A stretch of DNA of 25,128 nucleotides, from positions 1 to 25,128 of IMG/VR virus record IMGVR_UViG_3300032954_000066; one strand, given 5' to 3'. A model generated the notes under the pieces. It made no database searches. It had not been told where the DNA came from and worked only from the letters and a program-made list of their open reading frames with translations. Positions 1-8,014 of the stretch are shown piece by piece. The stretch's first letter is position 1, and every line of letters begins with the position of its first letter. A program made the translations under genes and the position numbers. This DNA is from a virus.

Positions 1-193
1 AAAGCTGTCCGGCCTCAGCCCTTGCTGCAGCAATCGCCGCGAGCGCGATCGACCATTGTGTTGTCGCTGGCCACTTCGACACGGTTGGCCCGTACCGGAC
101 GACCATCTGCTGGTAGCTCGACGTCGTCTTCGCCAACGCTTTTACCGCGGCGTCGAGTTTCGCCTGGACATCGGCTGGGGACGGGGTGCTCAT
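1..193 (-). CDS. Hypothetical protein following the holin (cut by the window edge)
   Basis: The first 64 residues are present and the gene runs off the left edge. It begins MSTPSPADVQAKLDAAVKAL, a helical, alanine-rich start, and continues through SYQQMVVRYGP and a Trp-containing stretch. Its ATG overlaps the TGA of the holin gene (ATGA), so it is translationally coupled to the lysis genes. I recognise no domain. Small proteins of this helical type often follow lysis genes in actinobacteriophages, but that is a weak resemblance and gives no function. The reading frame stays open to the edge with normal high-GC codon use, so it is very likely a real gene. Confidence 0.6.
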   Translation of the reverse strand, partial: MSTPSPADVQAKLDAAVKALAKTTSSYQQMVVRYGPTVSKWPATTQWSIALAAIAAARAEAGQL

Positions 194-420
194 TTGGCTG
201 CTCTTGCTGCTTCCTTCTTCGCGTTCGTCCCGACCGCGTCGCTCACCGCATGAACCGCTGCGGTCGCGGCTGCAGACACGGCTGCGAGCAGGATGGCCTT
301 GGCGGCGTCGATGGACTGGACGTTCGCGATATTGCTCGCACCGAGGAAGACGACGAAGGTGCCGACGAAGGTGCGTGCGAAGGTGATGCCGAGCTTCTCG
401 AGGATCTTGTCGCTGAACAC
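190..420 (-). CDS. Probable holin
   Basis: This 76-residue protein probably forms lesions in the host inner membrane and releases the lytic enzymes encoded just before it. It has a short amphipathic start, a hydrophobic segment at about residues 14-32 (RTFVGTFVVFLGASNIANV), an alanine-rich second hydrophobic segment at about 39-65, and a lysine-containing tail ending KKEAARAAK. That size and layout are usual for two-segment phage holins. The GTG start follows directly after the previous stop codon and has a strong AAGGAGG ribosome site five bases upstream. Function is inferred from topology and from its place after two lysin candidates. Two other small membrane proteins (2094-2420 and 2417-2731) compete for the holin or antiholin role. 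Confidence 0.75.
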   Translation of the reverse strand: MFSDKILEKLGITFARTFVGTFVVFLGASNIANVQSIDAAKAILLAAVSAAATAAVHAVSDAVGTNAKKEAARAAK

Positions 421-603
421 TTACGCCTCCTTGGGGAGAAGTGGATTGGGCTGGAGGATGACGTGGGGGGCGTGGCCACACTTCGTCATCCTGGTTTTTC
501 CGTCTGCATTCATCGTGAATCCGGTGTATGGAGCACCACACTTTTTGCAGACGCCGATATGCGACGCGAACGTCTTGGTGTCGGGATGAGCGTAGGTGTG
601 CAT
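421..603 (-). CDS. Small Cys-rich protein in the lysis module
   Basis: This is a 60-residue protein. It has a CxxC pair in VCKKCGAPYTGF and a later Cys-Gly-His in MTKCGHAPHV, which could bind one zinc ion as a small ribbon. It begins MHTYAHPDTKTFASHIGV. An AGGAGA ribosome site lies about six bases before the ATG, which favours this start over upstream ones in the same frame. It sits between the NlpC/P60-like enzyme and the holin, so it is probably co-expressed with lysis. I do not recognise the family and cannot assign a function; a zinc-ribbon role is inferred from cysteine spacing only. Confidence 0.65.
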   Translation of the reverse strand: MHTYAHPDTKTFASHIGVCKKCGAPYTGFTMNADGKTRMTKCGHAPHVILQPNPLLPKEA

Positions 604-611
604 GTCGTCTC

Positions 612-1301
612 CTATTCGAAGAAGTCGAGGAACCGGACGCCGGGCTCCCCCCGTTCGCGGAAGTACTCTTCCGCGTCTGTCAGTTCGATCTCGTTCGGCT
701 GGGCCTGGTCGCCGAACTGGGTCAGATACCAGTGGCCGCCCTTCTTGTCGTGGCGGGTGAACATGCCGGTGTGGACGCCGCCACCGGGGCCGAACACGAC
801 CAGACGGGCGTATGCGGGACCCTGGACAGCCTTGCCTTTCTGGAGCAGCGTCCCGGTCGCGTCTTGGTCGTTCACATTGGAGATTCCCGCCCAGTGCATG
901 ATCGACGACACAAACTGGCTGCAATCGGCCCCCGCTCCGACGAAATCACCGGGTGGCCGGTTGAACAGTTCGGACCTTCCGGGACCTTCGGTGTAAACCA
1001 TTCGGCCCGCATACTTCAACGACTCGACCGCGTACTTGACCGCAACCTGACGCTTCGATGGTTTCGGTGGGGCGGTTTCTTTGCACCGGAACCCCTTCGC
1101 CGACGACCACGACAACACCACATCGCCAGCAGACTCTTTCAGCTTCTTTTTGGCGGTTGAGCCGACCCGGATCTGGCGTGGCCAGAACGGGCGCACGTTG
1201 GCGTAGAACTTGTGGTGGCTGTTCCAGCCCACATGGACGTGGGAGTGCTTCAACTTCTTCGCCCGCTTACGCGCGGCTGGGCTGATGACTAGTTTGCCCA
1301 T
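612..1301 (-). CDS. NlpC/P60-like peptidase, probable endolysin
   Basis: Enzymes of this family cut peptide bonds in the peptidoglycan stem or cross-bridge. In this 229-residue protein the catalytic cysteine is probably Cys127 in GADCSQFVSSIMHWAG, the histidine His177 in GGGVHTGMF, and the third polar residue His190 in GGHWYLTQFGD, in the order and spacing of the family. Residues 1-85 are basic, with a KRAKKLKHSHVHVGWNSHH stretch and no recognised fold; they could bind the cell wall. The ATG overlaps the preceding stop as TGATG; a GTG one codon upstream is also possible. The adjacent papain-like gene and nearby membrane proteins support a lysis role. It could instead be a tail-associated hydrolase. 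Confidence 0.8.
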   Translation of the reverse strand: MGKLVISPAARKRAKKLKHSHVHVGWNSHHKFYANVRPFWPRQIRVGSTAKKKLKESAGDVVLSWSSAKGFRCKETAPPKPSKRQVAVKYAVESLKYAGRMVYTEGPGRSELFNRPPGDFVGAGADCSQFVSSIMHWAGISNVNDQDATGTLLQKGKAVQGPAYARLVVFGPGGGVHTGMFTRHDKKGGHWYLTQFGDQAQPNEIELTDAEEYFRERGEPGVRFLDFFE

Positions 1302-2110
1302 CACTGCCTCGCTTTCGCGACCAATGTCAGGTACTTCTCGAGGTCCTGGTCAGAAAAGTGTTCGGCGGTTTCGCCGGTGACGCGGTTGTAGCGTTCGGGG
1401 TCGATCCACGCGAACGACTCGTCATTGAGTTGCGCGTAGAACGAGTGAGTGAACAGCTGTCGTTGCCCCCAAGTGACGAGAGCGCCGTAAGTTCCGTTCG
1501 GCTTTCCCATGACTTCGACCCAATGGCCGCCAACCTCCGGTGATCCGTTGACGTAGTTCCAGGGGAGCCCGCGGGCGAACTGGTCTTCCTGGGCTTCTTG
1601 GACGACGAACCCGATCCCGCAATCCTCGAACAGGTAGGCGGCCTCCCACAGCTCGGTCAGGTTGCCCGGTTCGAGCGCGACGACGTGGCCGATCTTGAAG
1701 ACGTTCCCGTCCGCGTCCTTCAAGCCCTTCTCTTGGCGCCACTCGAATACGTCCTGGGGGTCGCTGCCGTAGTCGTTCGCGCCGGTTTTGGGGTTGTAGC
1801 CCGAATACTCGGAGTACTGTTCGACGATGACTTTGCCGGTGAAGTTCGGTGCTGGCCGTTTCGCAGTCCGGGCGGCCTCCATCTCCGCATGACCCGGCCC
1901 GGCCCACGCACAATCCCCGCATCCCTCGAAGCCTTTGAACACGCTGTCGTCGGGGCCGTTGCCCAACATCAGCCAGTTCGTGAACGCGGTCGCGTGGCCG
2001 AAATGCGCTGGCATCTTCGGCAACACACCCGCCCGCTTCAACGGGGCGCGAAGCTCGCTATAGCGCGGAAATCTTGGTTCGGTGGCCGGCCGTTTACCCA
2101 GATGCAGCAT
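1301..2110 (-). CDS. Papain-like fold cysteine peptidase candidate
   Basis: This 269-residue protein has the outline of a C1/C39-type cysteine peptidase. The nucleophile candidate is Cys67 in GCGDCAWAGPGHAEM, the histidine is His196 in VGGHWVEVMG, and the core ends with LVTWGQRQ (residues 211-218), which resembles the papain Asn-Ser-Trp-Gly segment. The usual asparagine appears to be valine here, so the third catalytic residue is unclear. A strong GAGGAGG ribosome site precedes the ATG. Similar proteins recur next to lysis or tail-tip genes in actinobacteriophages. I infer a second lysin or peptidoglycan hydrolase acting with the NlpC/P60-like enzyme downstream; a non-catalytic role is possible. 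Confidence 0.7.
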   Translation of the reverse strand: MLHLGKRPATEPRFPRYSELRAPLKRAGVLPKMPAHFGHATAFTNWLMLGNGPDDSVFKGFEGCGDCAWAGPGHAEMEAARTAKRPAPNFTGKVIVEQYSEYSGYNPKTGANDYGSDPQDVFEWRQEKGLKDADGNVFKIGHVVALEPGNLTELWEAAYLFEDCGIGFVVQEAQEDQFARGLPWNYVNGSPEVGGHWVEVMGKPNGTYGALVTWGQRQLFTHSFYAQLNDESFAWIDPERYNRVTGETAEHFSDQDLEKYLTLVAKARQ

Positions 2111-2420
2111 TCGGTTCCTCCTCTAGTATCGGTAGCTTCTTCTCAAGCCACGCCTCCAGCCAGACACCGCTATGCGTCCCCAGCGCGGAACCGATAGCGA
2201 TCGCAACCGCGACGACCAGGAGCGTCTCTGTGCCGCCATGCCACGCCTCAGTGGCGCCCCCGCCGATCGAGATCAGGGTCGCCCAATCCCCAAGCACGTC
2301 ACAGGCTGCTGCGGGCCACCCTTTCCCATGAGCAATGAACGCCGTCGACGTGGTGTAGGCGATGTCGCGTGCGAACATGCTGACGCCGATCGCCAGACCC
2401 ACCAATAAGAGGTGGCTCAC
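2094..2420 (-). CDS. Small membrane protein, holin or antiholin candidate
   Basis: This 108-residue protein starts at a GTG that overlaps the stop of the preceding gene (GTGA). It has an N-terminal hydrophobic segment (LLLVGLAIGVSMFARDIAY), a moderately hydrophobic middle, and a clear membrane segment TETLLVVAVAIAIGSALG at about residues 67-84. The tail is charged and ends LEKKLPILEEEPNAASG. It lies between the coiled-coil membrane protein and the papain-like enzyme and overlaps the latter by 17 bases. Topology and position suggest a holin, antiholin or lysis accessory protein. There is no diagnostic motif. The upstream in-frame extension has no ribosome site and covers the neighbouring gene, so I chose the overlapping GTG. 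Confidence 0.65.
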   Translation of the reverse strand: MSHLLLVGLAIGVSMFARDIAYTTSTAFIAHGKGWPAAACDVLGDWATLISIGGGATEAWHGGTETLLVVAVAIAIGSALGTHSGVWLEAWLEKKLPILEEEPNAASG

Positions 2421-2731
2421 CCGTGGTTGATCCAGTAGTAGGTGAGCCAAGAAGTAAGAAACGCGATCACCAGCGGGAGGAGGCCGAGCGCAACCGTCAA
2501 CTGCCACCGCTTCAACACGGCGACAGCGTCACGATCCGACTGCCACTTCTCGACGCGTTCGAGACGCTGGGTGTTGTCGCGGCTCACCCGGCCATACTCA
2601 GCCAACTGGTCCCTGGTCCCGATTGCGCCTTCGCGGTCGATACGGTCGACCTTCGCGTCCAGGCTTTTCAGCGTGTCACGAATGTCGATCACGATCTCTT
2701 TGACCGTGAACCCGGCATCCCCTGTGTTCAT
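2417..2731 (-). CDS. Coiled-coil membrane protein, haemolysin XhlA-like
   Basis: This 104-residue protein has a helical, heptad-like region at about residues 10-70 (for example IRDTLKSLDAKVDRI and TQRLERVEKW) and one C-terminal membrane segment (ALGLLPLVIAFLTSWLTYYW). That arrangement is the one seen in the XhlA group of phage lysis accessory proteins, which anchor to the membrane and work with a holin and an endolysin. A GAGGGGG ribosome site lies just before the ATG. The next gene overlaps its stop by four bases and is also a membrane protein, so the two may act as a pair. The assignment rests on architecture, not on a conserved motif; it could also be a spanin-like or antiholin protein. 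Confidence 0.65.
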   Translation of the reverse strand: MNTGDAGFTVKEIVIDIRDTLKSLDAKVDRIDREGAIGTRDQLAEYGRVSRDNTQRLERVEKWQSDRDAVAVLKRWQLTVALGLLPLVIAFLTSWLTYYWINHG

Positions 2732-2740
2732 GTGACCCCC

Positions 2741-3436
2741 TCAGAACTTGACTGCGTAGCAGCCGCAAACGATCCACGGTGACAGATCCGTTGGCCGCGA
2801 CCCGCCGGGGCCGCCGGCCGGGGCTGTGGATCCGGTGTTGCCGCTCATACCGACCGTGACCCCAGTCGTAGCGGAGGCCGTCGCCGAAACACTGGATCGG
2901 GTTCCGGGGCCAGTCGGCACGTTGCCGCTGCCGCCAGAGGTCGTTACGACGCTCAAACTACTGGGAAAATCATGGGTATGGCCAGGGTCGGTGACGGTCG
3001 CGGTGAGACTCGATCCGGAGTGGTTGTGGGATGCGACGGTGGTGTTGTGTTTCGGCGTCCTCGAAGCCAATGTGACGCCGTCGTTGTCGCCGATCCCGTT
3101 CACATCCGCGTTCCCCGACGCAGCCATGTGATACAAGGCGCGACCACGCGTGTCGGGGAGGTTGAACGTCGTCGACCCGTCCCCGGAGCCGAACGGGTAG
3201 GACATCCCGGATAGGAGTGTGTTCAGGTTCGAATAGGTGGTCCTGGAGACTGCGACGCCGTTGGTTTCGAGGGCGAACCCGTTGATCTGGGTTTCCACCG
3301 ATGTCCCGTTCTGCATGAAGTAGTGGAGGCCGCCGATCGGGAACGCGGCGTTCATGTTGTCGCGCAGCTGCTGGTTCATGTCCGCGGCGGTTAGCACTTC
3401 GCCGCTTGTCCAGGTGACCGGGGCTGTCCAACTCAT
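2741..3436 (-). CDS. Tail fibre protein with phage tail collar domain
   Basis: This 231-residue protein is a probable short tail fibre subunit. The N-terminus, MSWTAPVTWTSGEVLTAADM followed by a QLRDNMNA stretch, is a common phage fibre start. A collar domain spans about residues 30-105 and shows the typical FGSGDGSTTFNLPDTRGRAL signature. Histidine-rich motifs follow (HNTTVASHNHSG and DPGHTHDF) and resemble metal-binding turns in trimeric fibres. The middle is Ser/Thr/Gly-rich, and the end, LSPWIVCGCYAVKF, resembles the closing strand of such fibres. The ATG overlaps the previous stop (ATGA); a longer in-frame start 14 codons upstream is less likely. It probably mediates host contact at the tail tip. 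Confidence 0.85.
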   Translation of the reverse strand: MSWTAPVTWTSGEVLTAADMNQQLRDNMNAAFPIGGLHYFMQNGTSVETQINGFALETNGVAVSRTTYSNLNTLLSGMSYPFGSGDGSTTFNLPDTRGRALYHMAASGNADVNGIGDNDGVTLASRTPKHNTTVASHNHSGSSLTATVTDPGHTHDFPSSLSVVTTSGGSGNVPTGPGTRSSVSATASATTGVTVGMSGNTGSTAPAGGPGGSRPTDLSPWIVCGCYAVKF

Positions 3437-3798
3437 ACCGTCCCGATTCCTTTCTCTACTAGGTCTTTGAGGGTCCATCCGACCAGGAACGTCTCGTTCT
3501 CACTGATGAGGGTGGCGACGGTTTCGGGGGGACGCCAGTTCCGGTTCGCCTTCGCCGGCCTGAGCGCGAGGATCTGTTCGATGTCCTGTTTGTCGTCGGG
3601 CCATTCGAGCTCGAACGCGAGCCCGCAACCCCGCTTATGGCGCAGATGCGGACGGCCGAGGACGCGGCCTGCGCCGCCGCGACACCGGATCTTCGCTATC
3701 TGTCTCCCGCCCCGGCCCAATGCCCGGTAGGCGTGGAAACAGTCGGGGTTGGGACAGTCGACGACCCAGCGGCCGTGGTTCACATAGACGACAGCCAC
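3433..3798 (-). CDS. Conserved Cys-rich tail-region protein
   Basis: This 121-residue protein starts at a GTG directly after the stop of the hub gene. It begins MAVVYVNHGRWVVDCPNPDC, contains further cysteines in KIRCRGGAG and KRGCGLAFELEW, and ends with the segments RPAKANRNWRPPET and ISENETFLVG. I recognise this pattern (a YVNHGRWV start, scattered cysteines, then NRNW and EN motifs) from unnamed proteins in actinobacteriophage tail regions. The cysteines probably hold a zinc ion. Its position between the hub and the collar fibre suggests a tail-tip or fibre assembly role, but no activity is known. The ribosome site is weak, so it may depend on translation of the gene before it. Confidence 0.8.
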   Translation of the reverse strand: MAVVYVNHGRWVVDCPNPDCFHAYRALGRGGRQIAKIRCRGGAGRVLGRPHLRHKRGCGLAFELEWPDDKQDIEQILALRPAKANRNWRPPETVATLISENETFLVGWTLKDLVEKGIGTV

Positions 3799-6666
3799 TT
3801 AGTCGACGAGGTATTCGACCGCGCCGGGCTGCATCAGGTAGGTGGCGCCGGTGACGCTGATGGTGCCGCTAGGCGTAAGAACCTCGACGGCCGCATGGTT
3901 CTGGTCGACGAACACCACGTTGGTGATCGAGGTGGGACCGGTTCCCGCCCCAAGGTAGATGCCGACCGTGTTGCCGCCGGACGGCCAACCCGTGGCGTCG
4001 ATGGTGCCGTTCTGGATGACGCAGTTGTTCGCGGCCTGGTTGCCGGGGGTGCCGTCGTCCCACTCGGCGGTGAACCCGAGACGGGTGCTCGTGAACGCGA
4101 AGTTCTGGAAGACGTTGTTGGTGGTGAAATGCTCCATGTAGACGCACGCGACGCCAGGGTAGATTCCTCCGTCGTCGAGGGTGAGATCCGAGAAGGTGGT
4201 GTCCCATGAGTTGCCGCCCGTCCAGATCCCCATCCAGGCACAGTTGCTGGTCTTGATCCGGTGGACACCGTTCGTAACCGGGTTACCGATCCACAATCCA
4301 GCCTCGGCTGTCCCGTCCCCGGAACCTGGCGGGTTGCGGGCGATCTTGTCCGCGACGATGTCGGTGATCGTGTTGATGGCCGGGGTTGAGGCGTGGTAGG
4401 CGACAGTAGTGCCGTCGAACGCGTAGAGCCCCACGTCGGTGTATTGCGTGAACGTGCACCGTTGCACGATCAGCCCGCTGGGCTGTAGCCCGTAGACGCC
4501 GAACGGCATCACAGCGTTCCCGTTGAAGGTGCAGTCGAGGACCGACAGGTTCGCGCCCGACGCTCCATAGTTCGTGAGGGTGCCAAACCCGTCGGTCTTG
4601 CTTTTGCTTGTGATGTTGAACGCGAGTCCCTGGATGACCGCGCCACCAGCACCGGAACCGCTGATCGACAGTCCAGCAGTCAACGTCGCACCACCCAAAT
4701 TCTGGGCGTACAGGCTAGACGAGTTCGGGTTCGCGAACGCGGTCGAGTTGTCGTACGTCCCGTCCGCCAGGACGATGTTCTGTTGTGCGCCGGCGAGCGC
4801 GGTGATCAGCTGCGCGCTCGTTGTCACCGTCGTGTAGACGCCAGGGAGCGAATAGCTGGTGGGTGGTAGCGGAGTCGCCACTCCGGCCCAGAGCGCGCTG
4901 GTGTCGAGAATGAACGCGCTGTAGTTCTCGTCCAGCAGCGCCCCAGTATCGCCACCGCCGCCGCCGCCACCACCGCCGCCTCCGGATCCTCCACCGGACG
5001 GGCTGGCGCTGATCTGGGTGAGCTGATAGGTGACCGTGTGCGGGATCCCCGCCACGATCGAATGCGAGATGTTCTCGACATAGCAGACATACGTGATGGT
5101 GACCCCGGTCGCGGGCGGGTTCGACACGACCGTCACCCGGTCGCCGATCTCGAGTTCGAGACACTGCAGCCATGCAGTCGACCCGTCGTCCATCGTCCTG
5201 AGGCTTGCGATGCGTGGGGCTGGCATCGACCGTGCCGCGACGATGTTGGTGGCGACACTGTTCGCGTCCGCGTCCTCGACCAGCTGGGTGGTCAGTTGGA
5301 GTTGCCGCGGGTCGGTCGACGCTACCGACACTTCCTGCGGGAACGCACCAGACGAGCCCGCGGTCACTCTTGCGTCGGTGACGACATGGTCAAGGCTGTA
5401 GTCGACCGTCAGGTTCTGGTAGGGGATGCCGCCCGATCCGGCGTCGGTGAACGTCAACTGCGAAATCTGGGAGCGCGACTGGGTGGCACGATGGTCGCCG
5501 TCATGGAACGTCGCGTTACCGGCGGCGTCCATGAACACGTACCCGATCTCCGAGGTCGACACGTCCTGGAGGTGTTGGAGGGCGCTCACCTGGTTCGCCG
5601 GCCCGAACACCTGGTCGATGACGTCATAGATGCCTGGGTCAATGTTGGTTCCTCCAGTCCAGTTGATGTTGTTCAAGACGCGGGTGATGCGGTCGCCGGT
5701 CAGTTCGATCGTCCAATCACCCCCGGTGAACGCTTGTGCTCCGGTGTCGCCGTTCGAGGGCGCCAACGCGGCCGTCCCGGTGTGGGAGACGGTGACAAGC
5801 TTCGACGCGATGCTGTCGCTGTTCACCAGCGAAGCCACAGTGGTGGGGGTGCTGTTGCAGACCCCGGACCCGTTGGTGGCGAGGTTGACCGTGATCTGGT
5901 AGCCGTCAACGACCACGTAGGCGGCCGCGGAAGCCTGGCCGGACGGGACGATCATCCGTACCGTCATCCCCACATCACCGTTCACCTTCGACGTGAACGT
6001 CAACGTGTCCGACGACGTGACCGGGTCGGTGTAGACGTAGGACTGTGCCCCGGTGACAAGGTTCGTGTTTGAGAACACGTCGAACGCGTCGACACCGTCA
6101 ACCTGGATGTTCGAGTAGCCGATGTTCGACCCGTCAGACGCGGTCGGGACGACATAGTCCGGGGTGATCCGTTCGACCAGGCCGTTCCACAACGGGTACT
6201 CAGTCGAGTTTGCGACACGGACGATCCGCATCGGCACCGTCGGCATGAACTTCGGGTAGTACGGGCTATTCACGTTCAACGGGTCCATCAGCCCGTCCGG
6301 GTTGCGGAACAGGACCGAACAGGTGCCTGGCTGGATCGTGTCGAGCTCGTACTGGCGGCCTCTCGAGATGCTGATCTGGCTGACCCTGAGCGGGGTCGCG
6401 GAATCCGAGAACTGGGTGAACTGGGCGTCGGAGAGAGTCGCCAAGATGGACGCGCCCAACGCGAACCCCACCCATGTCGCCGACGCGGACGCGGACATCG
6501 GGTAGCCCGTGATCGCAAACGATCCCGGGTAGACCGACATCAGGATCGGGGTCGGCGGTGCGGCCCCCGGACCCTTGTTGATATGGACGGGTGCAGCCCA
6601 GAACGGCCACGTCGGGTTGGGGTTTAGAAGCCCCGCTCCTGGGGGCTGTCCGGCCCGCTGCGGCAT
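3799..6666 (-). CDS. Tail hub protein fused to a beta-helix receptor-binding or depolymerase domain
   Basis: This 955-residue protein is the largest in the window. Residues 1 to about 550 look like a tail hub or baseplate protein: proline-rich start, a YELDTIQPGTCSVLFRNPDG segment typical of hub proteins, and later DRVTVVSNPP and HTVTYQLTQIS segments. Residues 555-573 are an almost pure glycine linker. Residues 600-955 have short repeated beta turns rich in Gly, Asn and Thr (QNIVLADGTYDNSTAF, LDCTFNGNAV, VQRCTFTQYTDVG), as in right-handed pectate-lyase-like beta-helices. Such domains bind or cut surface polysaccharides. The ATG has an AGGGGG site upstream. The hub role follows from order after the tape measure; enzymatic activity is not shown. 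Confidence 0.75.
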   Translation of the reverse strand: MPQRAGQPPGAGLLNPNPTWPFWAAPVHINKGPGAAPPTPILMSVYPGSFAITGYPMSASASATWVGFALGASILATLSDAQFTQFSDSATPLRVSQISISRGRQYELDTIQPGTCSVLFRNPDGLMDPLNVNSPYYPKFMPTVPMRIVRVANSTEYPLWNGLVERITPDYVVPTASDGSNIGYSNIQVDGVDAFDVFSNTNLVTGAQSYVYTDPVTSSDTLTFTSKVNGDVGMTVRMIVPSGQASAAAYVVVDGYQITVNLATNGSGVCNSTPTTVASLVNSDSIASKLVTVSHTGTAALAPSNGDTGAQAFTGGDWTIELTGDRITRVLNNINWTGGTNIDPGIYDVIDQVFGPANQVSALQHLQDVSTSEIGYVFMDAAGNATFHDGDHRATQSRSQISQLTFTDAGSGGIPYQNLTVDYSLDHVVTDARVTAGSSGAFPQEVSVASTDPRQLQLTTQLVEDADANSVATNIVAARSMPAPRIASLRTMDDGSTAWLQCLELEIGDRVTVVSNPPATGVTITYVCYVENISHSIVAGIPHTVTYQLTQISASPSGGGSGGGGGGGGGGGDTGALLDENYSAFILDTSALWAGVATPLPPTSYSLPGVYTTVTTSAQLITALAGAQQNIVLADGTYDNSTAFANPNSSSLYAQNLGGATLTAGLSISGSGAGGAVIQGLAFNITSKSKTDGFGTLTNYGASGANLSVLDCTFNGNAVMPFGVYGLQPSGLIVQRCTFTQYTDVGLYAFDGTTVAYHASTPAINTITDIVADKIARNPPGSGDGTAEAGLWIGNPVTNGVHRIKTSNCAWMGIWTGGNSWDTTFSDLTLDDGGIYPGVACVYMEHFTTNNVFQNFAFTSTRLGFTAEWDDGTPGNQAANNCVIQNGTIDATGWPSGGNTVGIYLGAGTGPTSITNVVFVDQNHAAVEVLTPSGTISVTGATYLMQPGAVEYLVD

Positions 6667-6686
6667 CTGACAAGCCCCCTAAAGGC

Positions 6687-7415
6687 TTAGAAGAGCGAAA
6701 TCCAGTGGACTTGGGTGACCGCGTAGGTGATCGTTGTCACCGTGTTCGCCATCCCCATCACGAACCCCGACGCCACCGACGCGTCAAACGACGCCTGGGT
6801 GTACCCGTAGATGTCGTTGATCGTCGCCGCGCCGGTGCCTGTGGAGGCTGGTTTGGCGGTGGTGATGAACGACCCGATCGCCTTTGAGTTCGCGCCCGGC
6901 AGACCGATCGACTGGACGGTGAGCCGTCCCGAGACGATCCAGTCGGTCGTGATCGACGCGGTCAACGTGATGGCGGCGTCTGCGCCCAGCGCGATGCCGC
7001 CGGTGCTCGACGAGCCGGCCGCGATCGACCCGACCCGCGGGTTCATCGTCAGGTTGCCCGGGGAGGTGGACGTGGTTGCTTGGAACGACGCGTACAGCTG
7101 CCACGCCGACGGCGCAACGAGGCTGTTCGCCAGCCACGGCGTATACAGGGAGGTCGTCCACAACGAGGCTTCACCGTTCAACGAGGCGACGTTCGCCAAC
7201 GTCCCGGATGGGGGGACGGCTGCGATGCCGGCGTAGGTGCCGTACGCGGTCGGATCCCCAGACCCCGCCAAACGCCCGTTAATGAGCCCCCACTGTTGGC
7301 GCTCGTGTTTCATCAGCCACTCGATCTCTTCGTCGCGGAGTGCGAGCTCGTCGCCTGTCAGCGGCTGGGTGTCCCAGATAGACGCCCCCGCCGTACTGTC
7401 CTGTCTGTAACTCAC
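6687..7415 (-). CDS. Minor tail protein
   Basis: This 242-residue protein has a charged helical start (GDELALRDEEIEWLMKHERQ) followed by a Ser/Thr/Ala/Gly-rich, beta-strand-rich body with few charges, such as NGEASLWTTSLYTPWL and TGGIALGADAAITLTASIT. It resembles a virion surface protein rather than an enzyme. The GTG start has a strong AAGGAG site seven bases upstream. It lies between the LamG-like tail protein and the hub protein, in the block that follows the tape measure, where tail-tip proteins are encoded. I do not recognise a named family, so the call rests on position and composition. Confidence 0.65.
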   Translation of the reverse strand: MSYRQDSTAGASIWDTQPLTGDELALRDEEIEWLMKHERQQWGLINGRLAGSGDPTAYGTYAGIAAVPPSGTLANVASLNGEASLWTTSLYTPWLANSLVAPSAWQLYASFQATTSTSPGNLTMNPRVGSIAAGSSSTGGIALGADAAITLTASITTDWIVSGRLTVQSIGLPGANSKAIGSFITTAKPASTGTGAATINDIYGYTQASFDASVASGFVMGMANTVTTITYAVTQVHWISLF

Positions 7416-7429
7416 TACGTTCTCCTTTT

Positions 7430-8014
7430 CTAGACTCCGAGAGGCATACGAGACGGGTGGTAAGACGACGCCTGGCTGAGAACAGGGGCACCGCCGCCGA
7501 AGTTGTTGAAGCCATCGCCGTTCGTGGCCCCAGTCGTCACAGCCATCGCCAAATATCCCGACGAATACGTCGAATCGACGACTTGGCCTGTCTGGGTGCC
7601 GTTGTAGTACGAAGTGATCACATGTCCGACAACGGAGAACCCGACAACATCGCCAGGGCTGATCGTGACGCCCGGTGTCGCATTAGCGAGGTAGCCGGCG
7701 TCGCTGTGGATCTCCGCGTTGCTCGTGCCGGCAGCCCACCACACCTCGTAGTAGTTGGTGGCGGCCGAGTTGGCGCGCGCGAACAGGTAGATGGTTGAGG
7801 CTGCGCCGACAACGGTCGCGTACACCTCGCAGTCGGTGAACTGTTGGACGTTCCAGTAGGCGGTCGCGAACGACCCAGATGTGGATGCGGCGGTCGCTGA
7901 GGTGCCAATGTCGCGGAGCTGTGACGACAGCCACGACGACCACGTCCCGCCGTTCGAGAGCGGCGTCTCGGTCCGGTTGCACGCGTCGAGGATCGCGGTG
8001 GTCGGGAAAGACAT
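7430..8014 (-). CDS. LamG/jellyroll-like minor tail protein
   Basis: This 194-residue beta-rich protein starts MSFPTTAILDACNRTETPL. It resembles the N-terminal 175 residues of the 435-residue protein encoded at 15534-16841. Both start MSFPTT, share AYWNVQQFTDCEVY / GYWDVGTFSATEVY, share a domain-ending YSSGYLAM / YSSGYIGL strand, and continue with NFGGG(A/T)PV. The strand pattern and the bound-ligand style loops (YYNGTQTGQVVD) are those of concanavalin-like lectin domains, so it may bind sugars. Its ATG overlaps the tape measure stop (TGATG). Position directly after the tape measure suggests a distal tail or adaptor-associated protein. Carbohydrate binding is inferred from the fold guess only. 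Confidence 0.7.
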   Translation of the reverse strand: MSFPTTAILDACNRTETPLSNGGTWSSWLSSQLRDIGTSATAASTSGSFATAYWNVQQFTDCEVYATVVGAASTIYLFARANSAATNYYEVWWAAGTSNAEIHSDAGYLANATPGVTISPGDVVGFSVVGHVITSYYNGTQTGQVVDSTYSSGYLAMAVTTGATNGDGFNNFGGGAPVLSQASSYHPSRMPLGV

